Source of the DNA: Shewanella oneidensis MR-1
GTDB lineage: Bacteria > Pseudomonadota > Gammaproteobacteria > Enterobacterales > Shewanellaceae
Reading direction: 5' to 3'
Assembly: GCF_000146165.2 (NCBI RefSeq)
Contig: NC_004347.2
Location: 806,001 to 870,000, forward strand
DNA: 64,000 nucleotides
Below, in pieces: positions 8,692-17,888 of the stretch (its first letter is position 1; each line of letters opens with the position of its first letter). The position numbers and the translations under genes are program-made. The notes beneath the pieces are model-generated. The model had not been told where the DNA came from. It ran no database searches and was given only the letters and a program-made list of their open reading frames with translations.

Positions 8692-10053
8692 GTGGCCACA
8701 TCAGCTAAAACCCTGCAACAACGCATGGGCATCATCGCCCTCACTTGGCCGATTTTTATCGAAACCTTGCTGCAATCCTTACTCGGGATCAGCGATATTT
8801 TTATGCTGAGCCATTATTCCGATAATGCGGTTGCAGCAGTTGGACTCACCACCCAATTGATGTTTTTTATGATGGTGATGTCGATGATGGTTAGCACGGG
8901 CGCCAGTATTCTGATCAGCCAAAATAATGGTGCAGGCCGAACCCAAGAGGCGACCGATATTGGTGTCGCCAGTGTGGCGTTAAGTTTAGGTTTAGCGGTG
9001 GTGATGGGCGCTGCGATGTTTTTTTGTGCCCACGGCATTATCGGTTTATTTGAGTTAGAGCCTAAGGTTGCGGGCTATGGTTACGACTATCTGCTGATCT
9101 GCGGCAGTTTGAGTATCGGGCTGGTGATGAACATCGCCTTTGCCGCCATCTTACGTAGTTACGGTTTTACTCGCTCGGCTATGTTGGTCACATTGAGCAC
9201 GGGGTTGATGAATGTGCTCGGTAACTATATTGCCCTTTATTCTCCCTTTGGTTTGCCGGTTTATGGAGTCACTGGGGTGGCGATTTCTACTGTGACCAGC
9301 CAGCTGATGGGTGCCTTGATTATGCTGGCTGTGATCCGCAGTAAGCATATTCCGCTACCGATGCAGCGGCTTAACTCACTGCCGCGCAGCACCTATTGGA
9401 GCGTGATGCGCATTGGCTTGCTCAATGCGGGCGAAATGCTGTCCTACAATGTGGCGCAGATGACGATTATTTATTTTATCAGTCAGATGGGCACGCTCTC
9501 TTTAACTGCTTATACCTATGGCTTGAATATCAGCCGCTTTATTTACTGTTTTTCGGTGGCATTGGGGCAGGCGGCGCAGATCCAAACTGGTTACTACGTG
9601 GGCAAACAATGGTTTGATGAGATAACGGTGCGGGTGCAAAAGTATTGCCTCGTGGGCTTTATCGTCTCCCTTGCCATAGTGCTAATCTTTTTTTGGCAGC
9701 GTTTTACCATTGTGGGTTGGTTGAGTGAAAATCCTGAAGTGATTCAACTCACCGCATTACTCTTATTAGGTTCAATCGCGCTGGAAACTGGGCGAGTGTT
9801 TAATCTGGTGATTATTTCGGCGTTAAAAGGCGCAGGAGATGTGGCGTTTACGGTGCGAGTCGGGCTATTTAGTATGTGGGGCATTGGCGTGCTTCTGGCT
9901 TGGTTTTTTGGCTTGTACTTAGGTTATGGCGTGCTTGCCGCTTGGCTTGCCGTTGCGGCCGACGAGTGGGTGCGAGGATTGATTATGGTGCAACGTTGGC
10001 GCTCGGGTCGCTGGCAGCGTTTTACCCGTATTCCGCCAGCAACTTCAGCTTAA
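8692..10053 (+). CDS. MATE family efflux transporter
   Basis: The protein is about 453 aa from GTG 8692, preferred over TTG 8686 because TAAGGA directly abuts the latter and is correctly spaced for the GTG. Twelve hydrophobic segments fill the chain. The N-terminal part (ALTWPIFIETLLQSLLGISDIFMLSHYSDNAVAAVG) is typical of MATE/NorM-like Na+ or H+ antiporters that expel cationic drugs. It ends in a basic tail and is followed by a MITE-like element. No regulator lies next to it. Substrate range cannot be predicted. Confidence 0.87.
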   Translation: MATSAKTLQQRMGIIALTWPIFIETLLQSLLGISDIFMLSHYSDNAVAAVGLTTQLMFFMMVMSMMVSTGASILISQNNGAGRTQEATDIGVASVALSLGLAVVMGAAMFFCAHGIIGLFELEPKVAGYGYDYLLICGSLSIGLVMNIAFAAILRSYGFTRSAMLVTLSTGLMNVLGNYIALYSPFGLPVYGVTGVAISTVTSQLMGALIMLAVIRSKHIPLPMQRLNSLPRSTYWSVMRIGLLNAGEMLSYNVAQMTIIYFISQMGTLSLTAYTYGLNISRFIYCFSVALGQAAQIQTGYYVGKQWFDEITVRVQKYCLVGFIVSLAIVLIFFWQRFTIVGWLSENPEVIQLTALLLLGSIALETGRVFNLVIISALKGAGDVAFTVRVGLFSMWGIGVLLAWFFGLYLGYGVLAAWLAVAADEWVRGLIMVQRWRSGRWQRFTRIPPATSA

Positions 10054-10068
10054 ATCGTTCTGATAATA

Positions 10069-10333
10069 ATACCAATCGTATTAAATATCTGTTCATTCAG
10101 CGGGAGTTAAACGGGCTTTAGACAAGGCGAAGGCTTGAAGGCATAGTGGCGCTCTGTCGAAAGCCTTAAACGCAGTATAAAGCCCGTTCAACCCCGCCCT
10201 TCGGGAGCCTCACAGGTATCTCACTCCCGTGTTACATTGACTTAAAAGGGAATAACCATTTCTTCGTCAATGCGCCTTGGATTGAGATACCTGTGAGGCT
10301 CTGAACTGATTAGATATTTAATGTGATTGGTAT
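10069..10333. mobile_element. MITE-like palindromic element
   Basis: Terminal inverted repeats ATACCAATC-GT-ATTAAATATCT (10069-10090) and its near-complement (10312-10333) match at 20 of 22 bases and enclose 265 bp with no ORF. A second, nested inverted repeat (GAGCCTCACAGGTATCTCA at 10206-10224 against 10284-10302) sits inside. Flanking bases suggest a TA target. The form is that of a non-autonomous element or a large folded RNA, lying downstream of the MATE gene. I recall similar TACCAATC ends in other Shewanella genomes. Confidence 0.7.
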
Positions 10334-10346
10334 AAAAGGTCAACCC

Positions 10347-10952
10347 TTATTGGTTGCCCCATTTACCCGTTTTCAGCAGTTCATTTTTAAATTGCAGATA
10401 CCTTGGGTGCCCTGCATCGGTTTCGATTTCCATGGTGCTGTAGGGGGCAAAAAGTGCACCGGGAATTTGGTATCCTCGCGTCAACACATCCTCTAATGAG
10501 GGCATAAAACATTCTTTAATCGGGTCAAAATGGATTTTATAACTGGCATAGCCGTGCGTAATAAAGCGTTCAGTAATGTCGGTAAATAGTTGTCCAAAAG
10601 GTGTGTCGAGTGTCTCCGGTGTAGAGTAATAAAAGCCTTGTCCGTACCAGTAGAGCAATAAGGCGGTACCCGCATCGCAGAGTGGATGTTCGATAATCGC
10701 TCTGACCATATCGGGATCATGGTCATCCCAATTTAAGTTGCCCGCGACAAAATGCAATTCCTCCATGCTTTGTAAGTCACTGATACAGGTGATTTGTGTC
10801 GCCGCTTTGCCAAAGTAGGCGCTGTATTCATGTAAAGCGTCATAATCGGGATCGGCGAGTAATTTGGCGAGTTGTTGATGATTGGCAATACAGCCTAATT
10901 CTGCGCATTCATAGGCGCGAATAAATTGTTCTTGGGTTAATAACTTGGCCAC
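10347..10952 (-). CDS. DUF4274-like protein
   Basis: The 201-aa protein starts at GTG 10952, which has AAGGAAG 3-5 nt upstream; the frame is open 12 codons further, to a GTG that overlaps a hairpin and has no ribosome site. The central part (NLNWDDHDPDMVRAIIEHPLCDAGTALLLYWYG) matches what I know of the DUF4274 domain, found in bacterial proteins including some immunity-like ones. No toxin gene is next to it. The protein is acidic and soluble with no signal peptide. Function is unknown. Confidence 0.65.
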   Translation of the reverse strand: MAKLLTQEQFIRAYECAELGCIANHQQLAKLLADPDYDALHEYSAYFGKAATQITCISDLQSMEELHFVAGNLNWDDHDPDMVRAIIEHPLCDAGTALLLYWYGQGFYYSTPETLDTPFGQLFTDITERFITHGYASYKIHFDPIKECFMPSLEDVLTRGYQIPGALFAPYSTMEIETDAGHPRYLQFKNELLKTGKWGNQ

Positions 10953-10988
10953 GTGCTTCCTTAGGAATGTTGGAATAACCACACTCAC

Positions 10989-11007
10989 CAGCTCTGCGAG
11001 AGCTGGC
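10989..11007. terminator. hairpin between CBS gene and DUF4274 gene
   Basis: CCAGCTCT-GCG-AGAGCTGG is a perfect 8-bp stem in the short gap between two minus-strand genes. It lacks a T run. It may attenuate read-through or mark an RNA end. Confidence 0.4.
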
Positions 11008-11031
11008 GAGGAATTGGGGGAGTCTTAGGCA

Positions 11032-11457
11032 TTAAGCTTGCTGTTGCAGTAGGGTACGACACAGCTTGATAAAGTCGGACGAGGTGACTATTCCCAATAC
11101 TTTCTTATTGTTATCGACTACGGGTAAGCAACCGAGTTTATTGTCGATAAAGTATTCCACCACAGTACTTAAGGGTTCATTTGGGGTGAGTGATTGGCAA
11201 TCTTTATCCATCACAGTGGCGATCGGTGTATAGCGTTCTTTACGATCGAGTGCACCTTGACCGTATTTGTTTAACATCGACAGGACACTGGCGATCATCT
11301 TTTTGTGGGTAAGTACACCGACTAGGGCGCCGTCGGTTTCAGAAATCACCGGCAAATGGCGCACGCCGCGGGTTTGCATTAAATGGTGAGCATCTTTCAG
11401 GCTCGCACCATCGCTGATGCAGATGACCTCTGTGCTCATAATATCGCTGACTTTCAT
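11032..11457 (-). CDS. CBS-domain pair protein
   Basis: The 141-aa protein is almost entirely two CBS motifs: MKVSDIMSTEVICI...DAHHLMQTRGVRHLPVI and TPIATVMDKDCQSLTPNEPLSTVVEYF...GCLPVVDNNKKVLGIVTSSDFI. Such Bateman modules bind adenine nucleotides (AMP, ATP, SAM) and act as stand-alone energy sensors or partner regulators. Start ATG 11457 has AAGGA 8 nt upstream; the 31 upstream codons in frame are not family-like. The partner is not evident from the neighbours. Confidence 0.85.
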   Translation of the reverse strand: MKVSDIMSTEVICISDGASLKDAHHLMQTRGVRHLPVISETDGALVGVLTHKKMIASVLSMLNKYGQGALDRKERYTPIATVMDKDCQSLTPNEPLSTVVEYFIDNKLGCLPVVDNNKKVLGIVTSSDFIKLCRTLLQQQA

Positions 11458-11627
11458 CCTATAAATTCCTTTTTTAACAATGCTCTGGTTTGACTCTGGA
11501 CGAGCCAAAATCTGAGCGATTTGCCTCTTATTCGATGTTAGCAGCTTCATTGCGTCTTATGCCAGTATTGTACAAATAAAGTACGATATTCAGTATAAGG
11601 CTATGAATTAAAAGAAATCATAAAAGG

Positions 11628-11660
11628 CTGACAAAGACGTCACAAATATGTAACAGTGAT
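11628..11660 (+). promoter_or_regulatory. candidate Pho box array upstream of phoD
   Basis: Three consecutive 11-mers, CTGACAAAGAC, GTCACAAATAT and GTAACAGTGAT, show the 11-bp-spaced TGTCA-like half-sites with AT-rich spacers expected of PhoB binding. They end about 67 bp before the phoD start codon. This fits a secreted phosphatase. Not tested by any motif scan. Confidence 0.5.
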
Positions 11661-11727
11661 GTCTCACAATCGGGGCCTCATTAGACCTCATACCAGTGAA
11701 CCCTCATCTTCTAAAGGAATAATAATA

Positions 11728-13494
11728 ATGAAACGAACCGTGACTCGTCGTGATTTTTTAGCAATATCGGCTAAAGGTATTGGCGCTGCAGTGATCTCCT
11801 ACGGCCTAATGGGATGTAGCAACAGTGATGATGATAACTCTGTTCCTGCACAGTTTTTACATGGGATTGCCAGTGGCGATCCCATGCAGGATGCGGTGAT
11901 CCTTTGGACTCGTGTGACGCCTGATTCTGCTGGGGATGTTAAAGTCAGTTGGCAAGTGGCGAGTGATGCAGCGTTCTCCCAATTAGTGACGACTGGGGAG
12001 ATGGTCACTAATGCTAATCGTGATTACACCGTTAAAGTTGATGCCCGCGGTTTACGTGCAGGGCAAAACTATTTTTACCGCTTTATGACGGGTGACAAAA
12101 CCTCCGTCGTGGGTAAAACCCGCACGTTACCCGAGGGTGAGGTGAGTTCAGTCAAGTTAGCCGTAATGTCCTGCGCTAACTTCCCTGCAGGTTATTTTAA
12201 CGTATATGAATTGGCTGCGGCGCAGAATGATCTGGATGCTGTGGTGCATCTTGGTGACTACATTTACGAATATGCCCGCGGCGGTTATGCCAGTGAAAAT
12301 GCGGCAAAGCTGGGGCGTGAAGTGTTACCCGCCAATGAGCTGCTGTCATTAAGCGATTACCGTACCCGTTATGGCCAATACCGTTCGGATAGCAGTTTGC
12401 AAAAACTGCACGCTAAAGTGCCTTTTATTACGGTATGGGACGACCATGAAGTGGCAAACGACACTTGGCGTGATGGCGCAGAGAATCATAACGAAGGTGA
12501 AGGGATTTTTGCTGCACGCAAAGAAGCGGCGTTGCAGGCTTATTTTGAATGGCTGCCGATTCGTCCATGGCGTGAGGGGAACCATGAGGAGATTTACCGC
12601 AGCTTCAGTTACGGCAATCTGGTCGATTTGCACATGCTTGATACGCGCGTTTTGGCCCGCGATAAACAGCTCGACTATGCCGATTATATGGATGCCACCA
12701 CGGGCGCCTTCGATGGTGAGCGTTTCCGCGCCGATGTGACATCCACTTCTAGAACCCTATTAGGATTAACTCAGTTGCTTTGGTTACAGGGCACCTTATT
12801 GCAAGCCACGGGCACTTGGCAGGTGTTGGGTCAGCAAATTTTGATGGGTAAGATGTCGCTACCCGCTGCAATCGCAACCCAGCAGATGAGCATTCCCCAA
12901 TTTGCCATGTTAGGTGCGCTGGCGAAGTTAGCGGCCCGTGCTGCAGCAAATGATCCGACGTTAACTGCCCAAGAGTTGCAGTATTTACAAGCTAATCAAG
13001 CCCTATTAACGCCCGAGGTGATTGCCCTGCTGCAACTCCCAGCGATTCCCTATAACTTAGATGCGTGGGATGGTTATGCCTATGAAAGAGAAGTCATTCT
13101 AGGTACGGCTAAATCGAAAAATCACAACCTGGTGGTGATCGCCGGTGACACCCATAACGCGTGGGCGAATGAGTTAAAAGATGTTAATGGCAATACCGTT
13201 GGGGTGGAGTTTGCTACGAGCTCAGTGTCATCACCGGGATTGGAATACTACTTAAATCTGCCTGCGGAGCAGATCCCCGCGACCGAGGCGGCGATTGTCG
13301 ATCTGGTGCCGGATCTTCAATACACTAACCTAAAAGACCGCGGTTTTATGACCTTAACCTTCACCAAAGACGCTGTGCGTAGCGACTGGCATTATGTCAG
13401 CACGATTCTGACGAAGGAGTTTGAAGAAGCCAGCTCTCGCCGCTTCAGCGCCATAACCAAGGTTGGTAAACCTAGTATCAACCCTGTGAGCTAA
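11728..13494 (+). CDS. phoD: PhoD-family alkaline phosphatase, Tat-exported
   Basis: The 588-aa protein starts at ATG 11728 (AAAGGA upstream). A twin-arginine signal (TRRDFLAISAKG) ends in a lipobox-like LMGC, so it may be a Tat-exported lipoprotein. The PhoD N-terminal domain (residues about 40-140) is followed by the metallophosphatase core: AVMSCANF, HLGDYIYEYARG, VWDDHEVAND and VIAGDTHNAW hold the expected Asp, His and Asn ligands. PhoD enzymes are phosphodiesterase/monoesterases that use Ca2+ and Fe3+. A stretch at about residues 350-440 rich in Ala and Gln may be an insertion compared with B. subtilis PhoD. A Pho-box-like array lies upstream and a terminator follows. The window also encodes PhoA. 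Confidence 0.9.
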   Translation: MKRTVTRRDFLAISAKGIGAAVISYGLMGCSNSDDDNSVPAQFLHGIASGDPMQDAVILWTRVTPDSAGDVKVSWQVASDAAFSQLVTTGEMVTNANRDYTVKVDARGLRAGQNYFYRFMTGDKTSVVGKTRTLPEGEVSSVKLAVMSCANFPAGYFNVYELAAAQNDLDAVVHLGDYIYEYARGGYASENAAKLGREVLPANELLSLSDYRTRYGQYRSDSSLQKLHAKVPFITVWDDHEVANDTWRDGAENHNEGEGIFAARKEAALQAYFEWLPIRPWREGNHEEIYRSFSYGNLVDLHMLDTRVLARDKQLDYADYMDATTGAFDGERFRADVTSTSRTLLGLTQLLWLQGTLLQATGTWQVLGQQILMGKMSLPAAIATQQMSIPQFAMLGALAKLAARAAANDPTLTAQELQYLQANQALLTPEVIALLQLPAIPYNLDAWDGYAYEREVILGTAKSKNHNLVVIAGDTHNAWANELKDVNGNTVGVEFATSSVSSPGLEYYLNLPAEQIPATEAAIVDLVPDLQYTNLKDRGFMTLTFTKDAVRSDWHYVSTILTKEFEEASSRRFSAITKVGKPSINPVS

Positions 13495-13537
13495 TCCATC
13501 AGGGCAAACTTTGCTTAGCTTGTGCTCGTTCCTTGTT

Positions 13538-13562
13538 GGCCACCTCTGGGTGGCCTTTTTTT
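13538..13562 (+). terminator. terminator after phoD
   Basis: GGCCACC-TCT-GGGTGGCC followed by seven T residues, 43 bp past the phoD stop. Confidence 0.85.
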
Positions 13563-13649
13563 GCGCGTTTTGTTAGTTTCGTCCTAAAAATGCAAAATAA
13601 ACGGCAGTTAATCTGCAACTTATTACTATTACTGCAGCACGGTGGTTTT

Positions 13650-13811
13650 TTTTGGTATAAAATTCGCTCCCAAAATTCGGCGGCCACCTACACTTGCTAG
13701 GCTCTTGTGAAGAGAATGCTGTTCTTGTGTTTTGGACGCCGAACAGACCTTACTAGGTAAAAAGCTACGCTTTACCGCCTAAAATCAATAACTAAGATGG
13801 GGATCGGTGTC
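13650..13811 (+). promoter_or_regulatory. extended -10 promoter and structured leader of the phosphoribosyltransferase gene
   Basis: TTGGTATAAA (-10 TATAAA at 13656-13661 with TGG before it) suggests transcription starting near 13668, leaving a leader of about 140 nt. The leader can form a hairpin GGTAAA...TTTACC (13756-13776). I cannot assign it to any known riboswitch class. Confidence 0.4.
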
Positions 13812-14378
13812 ATGTCAGAGAAGTATTTCGTTACCGCACAGCAACTGCTCGAAGATTCATTTCTATTAGCGTCACAGGTTTATGAGAGTGGATTCCGTCC
13901 GCAGTTTATCGTCGGTATTTGGCGTGGTGGTGCTCCTATCGGGATCGCGGTGCAAGAGTTTTTCGACTTTAAACAAGTTGAAACCGACCATATTGCCGTG
14001 CGTACCTCTTCTTACTACGGCATTGGCACTGACAAACAAAGCAAAGAAATCAAAGTGCATGGTCTGCATTACATTGTTGAAAATGCCAATGCTAGTGACA
14101 GTTTATTGATTGTTGATGATGTGTTTGACTCTGGCCGCAGTATCCATGCGCTCAAGGAAAAGTTAGGCCAATTGATGCGTTTAAATATGCCTAAGGATAT
14201 TCGCATCGCCTGCCCGTATTACAAGCCAAAGAATACTGCAGTGCCTTTAAAACCTGATTACTATATCCATGCCTCTGAAGATTGGTTGGTGTTCCCACAC
14301 GAAGTGACAGGTTTAACGCCGGAAGAAATTGCCGAGGGTAAGGGCGATTTAAAAAATATTCAGCATCTTTTTAAGTAA
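13812..14378 (+). CDS. purine-type phosphoribosyltransferase
   Basis: The 188-aa protein starts at ATG 13812, with GGGGA 8 nt upstream; an ATG five codons earlier is less well placed. It has the type I PRTase fold: FIVGIWRGGAPIG near the N-terminus and the PRPP-binding loop LLIVDDVFDSGRS. The hood region (YYKPKNTAVPLKPDYYIHASEDWLVFPHE) resembles hypoxanthine/xanthine-guanine enzymes. The likely reaction is base plus PRPP to nucleotide, in purine salvage. The exact base (hypoxanthine, xanthine or guanine) cannot be read from sequence. Monocistronic, with a terminator downstream. Confidence 0.82.
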   Translation: MSEKYFVTAQQLLEDSFLLASQVYESGFRPQFIVGIWRGGAPIGIAVQEFFDFKQVETDHIAVRTSSYYGIGTDKQSKEIKVHGLHYIVENANASDSLLIVDDVFDSGRSIHALKEKLGQLMRLNMPKDIRIACPYYKPKNTAVPLKPDYYIHASEDWLVFPHEVTGLTPEEIAEGKGDLKNIQHLFK

Positions 14379-14406
14379 CAATAAAGACTTAATACGATTG
14401 CTATAA

Positions 14407-14440
14407 GAAAGCGTTAGCGGTCAATCGCTAGCGCTTTTTT
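14407..14440 (+). terminator. terminator after the phosphoribosyltransferase gene
   Basis: AAAGCGTTAGCG...CGCTAGCGCTTTTTT forms a near-perfect stem with a T run. The rest of the 14379-14744 gap holds AT-rich DNA, presumably with the promoter of the next gene; I see no other structure. Confidence 0.8.
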
Positions 14441-14744
14441 GCTTTGATGGTTTAATAGTTGTAAAGGTCATATCGCACTCGACGATCTCCATACCAGCAT
14501 TAATCGCTATTTTTACGCTAGCTTGATACAGAGCTTAGGACTAAGATTAGGACGAAAAATCATCTAGCATGCCGTGTTACTTTGGGATTCTCGCGGTGCA
14601 TTGAAAGTGCAAAGCATGAAAATTTTTTCGTAAGCGATCTTTCTTTGCCGAAATCAAGTAAACTGCGCTCCTTTTGTTTTATGATGGCGTTTGTATCGCT
14701 TGATAAGACAAACGTGGCAAGCATCATTTAGGAAATAGAGCAGA

Positions 14745-15050
14745 ATGAGCAAGGGTAAAAAATACGATTTTCGCGTAACTCAAGCTGAAAATGGTTGGAA
14801 GACTGAAATCACCCGTCGTATGACGTCGACTAAGACGGTAGTGTCGAAAAGCCACGATGGTTTTGCGACCGAAGCAGAAGCACAGGCTTGGGGCCAAGCT
14901 GAACTGCAAGTGTTTTTAGGCACGTTGGTTGAGCGCAACAAGCGTCGTTCAGAAAAACAAGCTAAGGCCAAATTAGCGGCGGCATTAGCGGCTGAAGCGG
15001 CAACGGATGCCGATGATTTTGATGATGAAGACGAATTCGACGAAGAGTAA
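14745..15050 (+). CDS. DUF3622 small protein
   Basis: The 101-aa protein matches my recall of DUF3622, found in Shewanella and Vibrio (MSKGKKYDFRV, ITRRMTSTKTVVSK, DGFATEAEAQAWGQAEL). The N-terminal 60 residues look like a small beta-alpha domain. The C-terminus is an Ala/Lys helix followed by a very acidic tail (DADDFDDEDEFDEE). AGGAA precedes the ATG. Function is unknown; the basic-then-acidic layout would suit nucleic-acid or ribosome association, which is speculation. Monocistronic with its own terminator. Confidence 0.8.
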   Translation: MSKGKKYDFRVTQAENGWKTEITRRMTSTKTVVSKSHDGFATEAEAQAWGQAELQVFLGTLVERNKRRSEKQAKAKLAAALAAEAATDADDFDDEDEFDEE

Positions 15051-15092
15051 GTCGCCAAGGCAAAATGGTTTATAGGCCTATTTGCACTCCAC

Positions 15093-15122
15093 AAAAAGCG
15101 GATCTAAAGATCCGCTTTTTGT
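15093..15122 (+). terminator. terminator, DUF3622 / azurin convergent pair
   Basis: AAAAAGCGGATC-TAAA-GATCCGCTTTTTG: strong stem, A and T tracts on both sides, so it can work in both directions. Confidence 0.88.
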
Positions 15123-15150
15123 TATTTGAATTAAAGGCTTCGCGTTGGCA

Positions 15151-15627
15151 TTAGCCTTTTAACTTAAAGCTACCTTGCATAATCGCCCTGTGACCAGGGA
15201 AGCTGCAGAAGAATTGGTAAGCTTCAGTTGGGCTCATGCCCGCGGTGCTGAAGGTGACTGAGGTCGATTCACCACCACCGACTAGACCGGTATGTGCAAT
15301 CACACGGCTATCACCCGCTTTAACATAGGCTGCATCGGCTCCAGCGCCCATACCATCGGTCGCAACGGCTGACATATCAGCAGCTTTGGTTAATACCCAG
15401 TTGTGTCCCATGGCGGCTTTTGGCAGGGTGCCTGTGTGGGTTAGCGTGAGGGTGACTTCTTTACAGGTTGCAGGAACAGACAGCTCTTTAGTGTCAAATT
15501 GCATTGCGTCAGTCGCAGCAATCTTTAGCTCACATTCATTCGCACTCGCTTGGCTGGCGACGAATAATCCTAGGCCGAGTAGGGTTGCGCTAGTCATATT
15601 ACGGAAAATGGTGCTTGTCGCTTTCAT
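15151..15627 (-). CDS. azu: azurin
   Basis: The 158-aa precursor has a Sec signal (ending ASA-NECEL) and a mature type I blue copper protein. The copper ligands are visible: His in MGHNWV, then Cys, His and Met in FCSFPGHRAIMQG, and the conserved N-terminal disulfide cysteines (NECEL and PATCKE). Azurin shuttles electrons in the periplasm between cytochromes and oxidases or peroxidases. ATG 15627 has AAGGAAG 6 nt upstream; an in-frame ATG eight codons earlier is less likely. Single gene. Confidence 0.93.
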   Translation of the reverse strand: MKATSTIFRNMTSATLLGLGLFVASQASANECELKIAATDAMQFDTKELSVPATCKEVTLTLTHTGTLPKAAMGHNWVLTKAADMSAVATDGMGAGADAAYVKAGDSRVIAHTGLVGGGESTSVTFSTAGMSPTEAYQFFCSFPGHRAIMQGSFKLKG

Positions 15628-15796
15628 CTGGTACTTCCTTATTGTGAACAAGGCGGATCGAGCCGTTTGGGCTCGAACATACGCAAACCAGCATAGGCAG
15701 AATTCATTAAATGGGAATGAATTTGGTATGTAAATTATGTATATACAACTTTAGAATGAAATAGGCAGAGTGCGACAGTCTGCCGCACCGATGGGA

Positions 15797-16708
15797 TTAA
15801 CGCGATACTTCGCTGCGGTAGGGGATGGCGCGCTGTGCACCTTCACGGGTAACCGTAATCGCCGATGCTGCGTTGGCAAAGCTGACGGCGGCGGCAATTG
15901 ACATACCTTCACTTAAGCCGACAACGAGCGCGCCGTTGAAGGTATCACCAGCGGCGACCGTATCGATGGCTTGCACAGTGAGGGCGGGGATTAGCCCGGT
16001 AAAACCAGGGCTGCTAATAAATGCGCCTTTGCTACCTAAGGTAATCACCACAGTGGTAATCCCCTGTTGATGTAGCCATTGGGCCGCGAGTTTGGCATCT
16101 TCTTCATGCTTGACCTCAATACCCGTTAATGCTTCGGCCTCGGTTTCATTGGGGGTAATAATGTCGACCCATTTCAGGTAATCCAGCTCCTGAGTGGCCG
16201 CTGGCGCTGGATTGAGAACTGTGGTTATACCAAGACGTTTAGCCATTTGGAGTGCATTGCTAACTGTTTCGGTGGGTGTTTCGAGCTGGATCAGCAGGTA
16301 TTGCGCATTGGCAAACAGGGCGTAATGTTTTTCTAATTCAAGGGGGGTGAGATGGGCATTGGCCCCAGCGGCGATCCCGATGGCGTTTTCGCCATTATCG
16401 GCGACAAAAATCATCGCCGTGCCAGTGCTCACATTGTCGACTAGGGTGATGCCCTCGGCTTGGATGCCATCCTTGAGCCAACTGTCGCGCATTTCATTTC
16501 CAATGCTGTCTTGGCCTAAGTGGCAGATAAAATCTACGCGAGAATCGGGAAGGCACAGCCGGGCGCAAGCGACCGCCTGATTGGCGCCCTTGCCACCATG
16601 TTCTAACCGATAGCTTCGGCTTTTTAAGGTTTGTCCAGGAACAGGCAAATACTCAAAGTTCATAACATGATCGGCGTTGGCACTGCCGATAACGAGAATA
16701 TGGCTCAT
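15797..16708 (-). CDS. rbsK: ribokinase
   Basis: The 303-aa PfkB-family kinase shows the N-terminal GSANADHVM, the family signature EHGGKGANQAVACARL, and the C-terminal VAAGDTFNGALVVGL containing the catalytic Asp. It phosphorylates ribose to ribose 5-phosphate with ATP. ATG 16708 has AAGGGTG 8 nt upstream; an in-frame ATG at 16732 overlaps the upstream stop (ATGA) and could also be used. It follows a nucleoside hydrolase in the same operon, so it probably takes the ribose that enzyme frees. Confidence 0.9.
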   Translation of the reverse strand: MSHILVIGSANADHVMNFEYLPVPGQTLKSRSYRLEHGGKGANQAVACARLCLPDSRVDFICHLGQDSIGNEMRDSWLKDGIQAEGITLVDNVSTGTAMIFVADNGENAIGIAAGANAHLTPLELEKHYALFANAQYLLIQLETPTETVSNALQMAKRLGITTVLNPAPAATQELDYLKWVDIITPNETEAEALTGIEVKHEEDAKLAAQWLHQQGITTVVITLGSKGAFISSPGFTGLIPALTVQAIDTVAAGDTFNGALVVGLSEGMSIAAAVSFANAASAITVTREGAQRAIPYRSEVSR

Positions 16709-16728
16709 GAAAGGTTCACCCTTATGTG

Positions 16729-17685
16729 TCATCTGCGGTTGAGATACGTTGGAGTGTAGGCTGCTAAGCTGTGAACTAACAAGTCAACAAAGCCTTGTCT
16801 ATTGAGTCCAAACAGCACTGTGGCATTGGCGGGCTTACCCGTAAGCTGATAGCGATCGACGACCGTCATCCCCAGCGTTAACTCGCTTTGGGTTTCGATT
16901 CCTACCCAGCAGTCTTGGGCATCAAACAGTTCAGGTTTGAGTAACCAAGCAATAGTACATGGATCGTGCAGCGGCGCGCCAACAAATCCCCATTTAGGAT
17001 CCCTATGGTAAATCATAAAGAAATCCAGTAATTCGGCGACGCATTTAGCCACAGGGTTGGGAATTGCCCGAATACGTTCGATATCTTCGTCCATGATCTG
17101 CGCTTGATGGGTTACATCAAGGCCGCACATGGTTATGGGAATACCGGATTTAAACACAATATCGGCGGCTTCTGGGTCGACAAAAATATTAAACTCGGCG
17201 GCAGGCGTCCAATTGCCGACGCCGGCTGCGCCGCCCATCAGCACAATGCGTTCAATTTTATCGTGTAACTCGCTATGACTCGCGAGTAAAAGGGCGATGT
17301 TAGTCAGCGGCCCTGTGGGAATTAAGGTTACTGGCTGATGACTTTTGCGAATTTGCTGCGCCATTAATTCAACTGCGGTAATGGCTTGAGGACTAAAACT
17401 TGGATTAGGCAATGCAGGGCCGTCGAGTCCGGTTTCGCCGTGGACATTATCGGCAATAATTAAATCACGGGCTAATGGTTTGGCGGCGCCGCCCGCGACA
17501 GGAATATCACTGCGATTTAATAAGGTTAAGATCCGCAAGGCATTATTGAGGGTTTTATCTGGCGTTTGGTTACCGGCGCTGGTGGTGACGGCGAGTGGAA
17601 CGAGATCAGGATGGGCTAGCGCTAAAATGAGCGCAATGGCGTCGTCATGGCCGGGATCGCAATCCAGAATAATAGGGCAAGTCAT
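16729..17685 (-). CDS. ribonucleoside hydrolase (IUNH family)
   Basis: The 318-aa protein has the Ca2+-binding N-terminal motif [17 protein letters not shown], the substrate loop ([10 protein letters not shown]), and [14 protein letters not shown] and [13 protein letters not shown] that complete the site. It splits ribonucleosides into base and ribose. Whether it prefers pyrimidines (RihA/RihB type) or both (RihC type) cannot be settled here. The stop overlaps the first possible ATG of rbsK (ATGA), so the two form a salvage operon. No signal peptide; cytosolic. Confidence 0.9.
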   Translation of the reverse strand: MTCPIILDCDPGHDDAIALILALAHPDLVPLAVTTSAGNQTPDKTLNNALRILTLLNRSDIPVAGGAAKPLARDLIIADNVHGETGLDGPALPNPSFSPQAITAVELMAQQIRKSHQPVTLIPTGPLTNIALLLASHSELHDKIERIVLMGGAAGVGNWTPAAEFNIFVDPEAADIVFKSGIPITMCGLDVTHQAQIMDEDIERIRAIPNPVAKCVAELLDFFMIYHRDPKWGFVGAPLHDPCTIAWLLKPELFDAQDCWVGIETQSELTLGMTVVDRYQLTGKPANATVLFGLNRQGFVDLLVHSLAAYTPTYLNRR

Positions 17686-17888
17686 ACTGTTACTCCTTTA
17701 AACAGCGGTGATGGGGGCTTAGAATAGCATGTCCAAGCGGGTGGGTGATGAGTGTGATGGTGTCTTTACAATAAACTGTGAGCTTTTTCTGATTTCTATC
17801 AATAAGCTGCTACAATTGCGCCGCTTTGTAGGTACAAACAAAGTTCATTTAATGCTTAAGCATCATGAAATGATAAGGACGTTTTGGC

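Noticed and set aside
12371..12739. 122-codon ORF overlapping phoD in another frame
   Set aside because: It is nested within the conserved metallophosphatase core of phoD and has no ribosome site or family resemblance.
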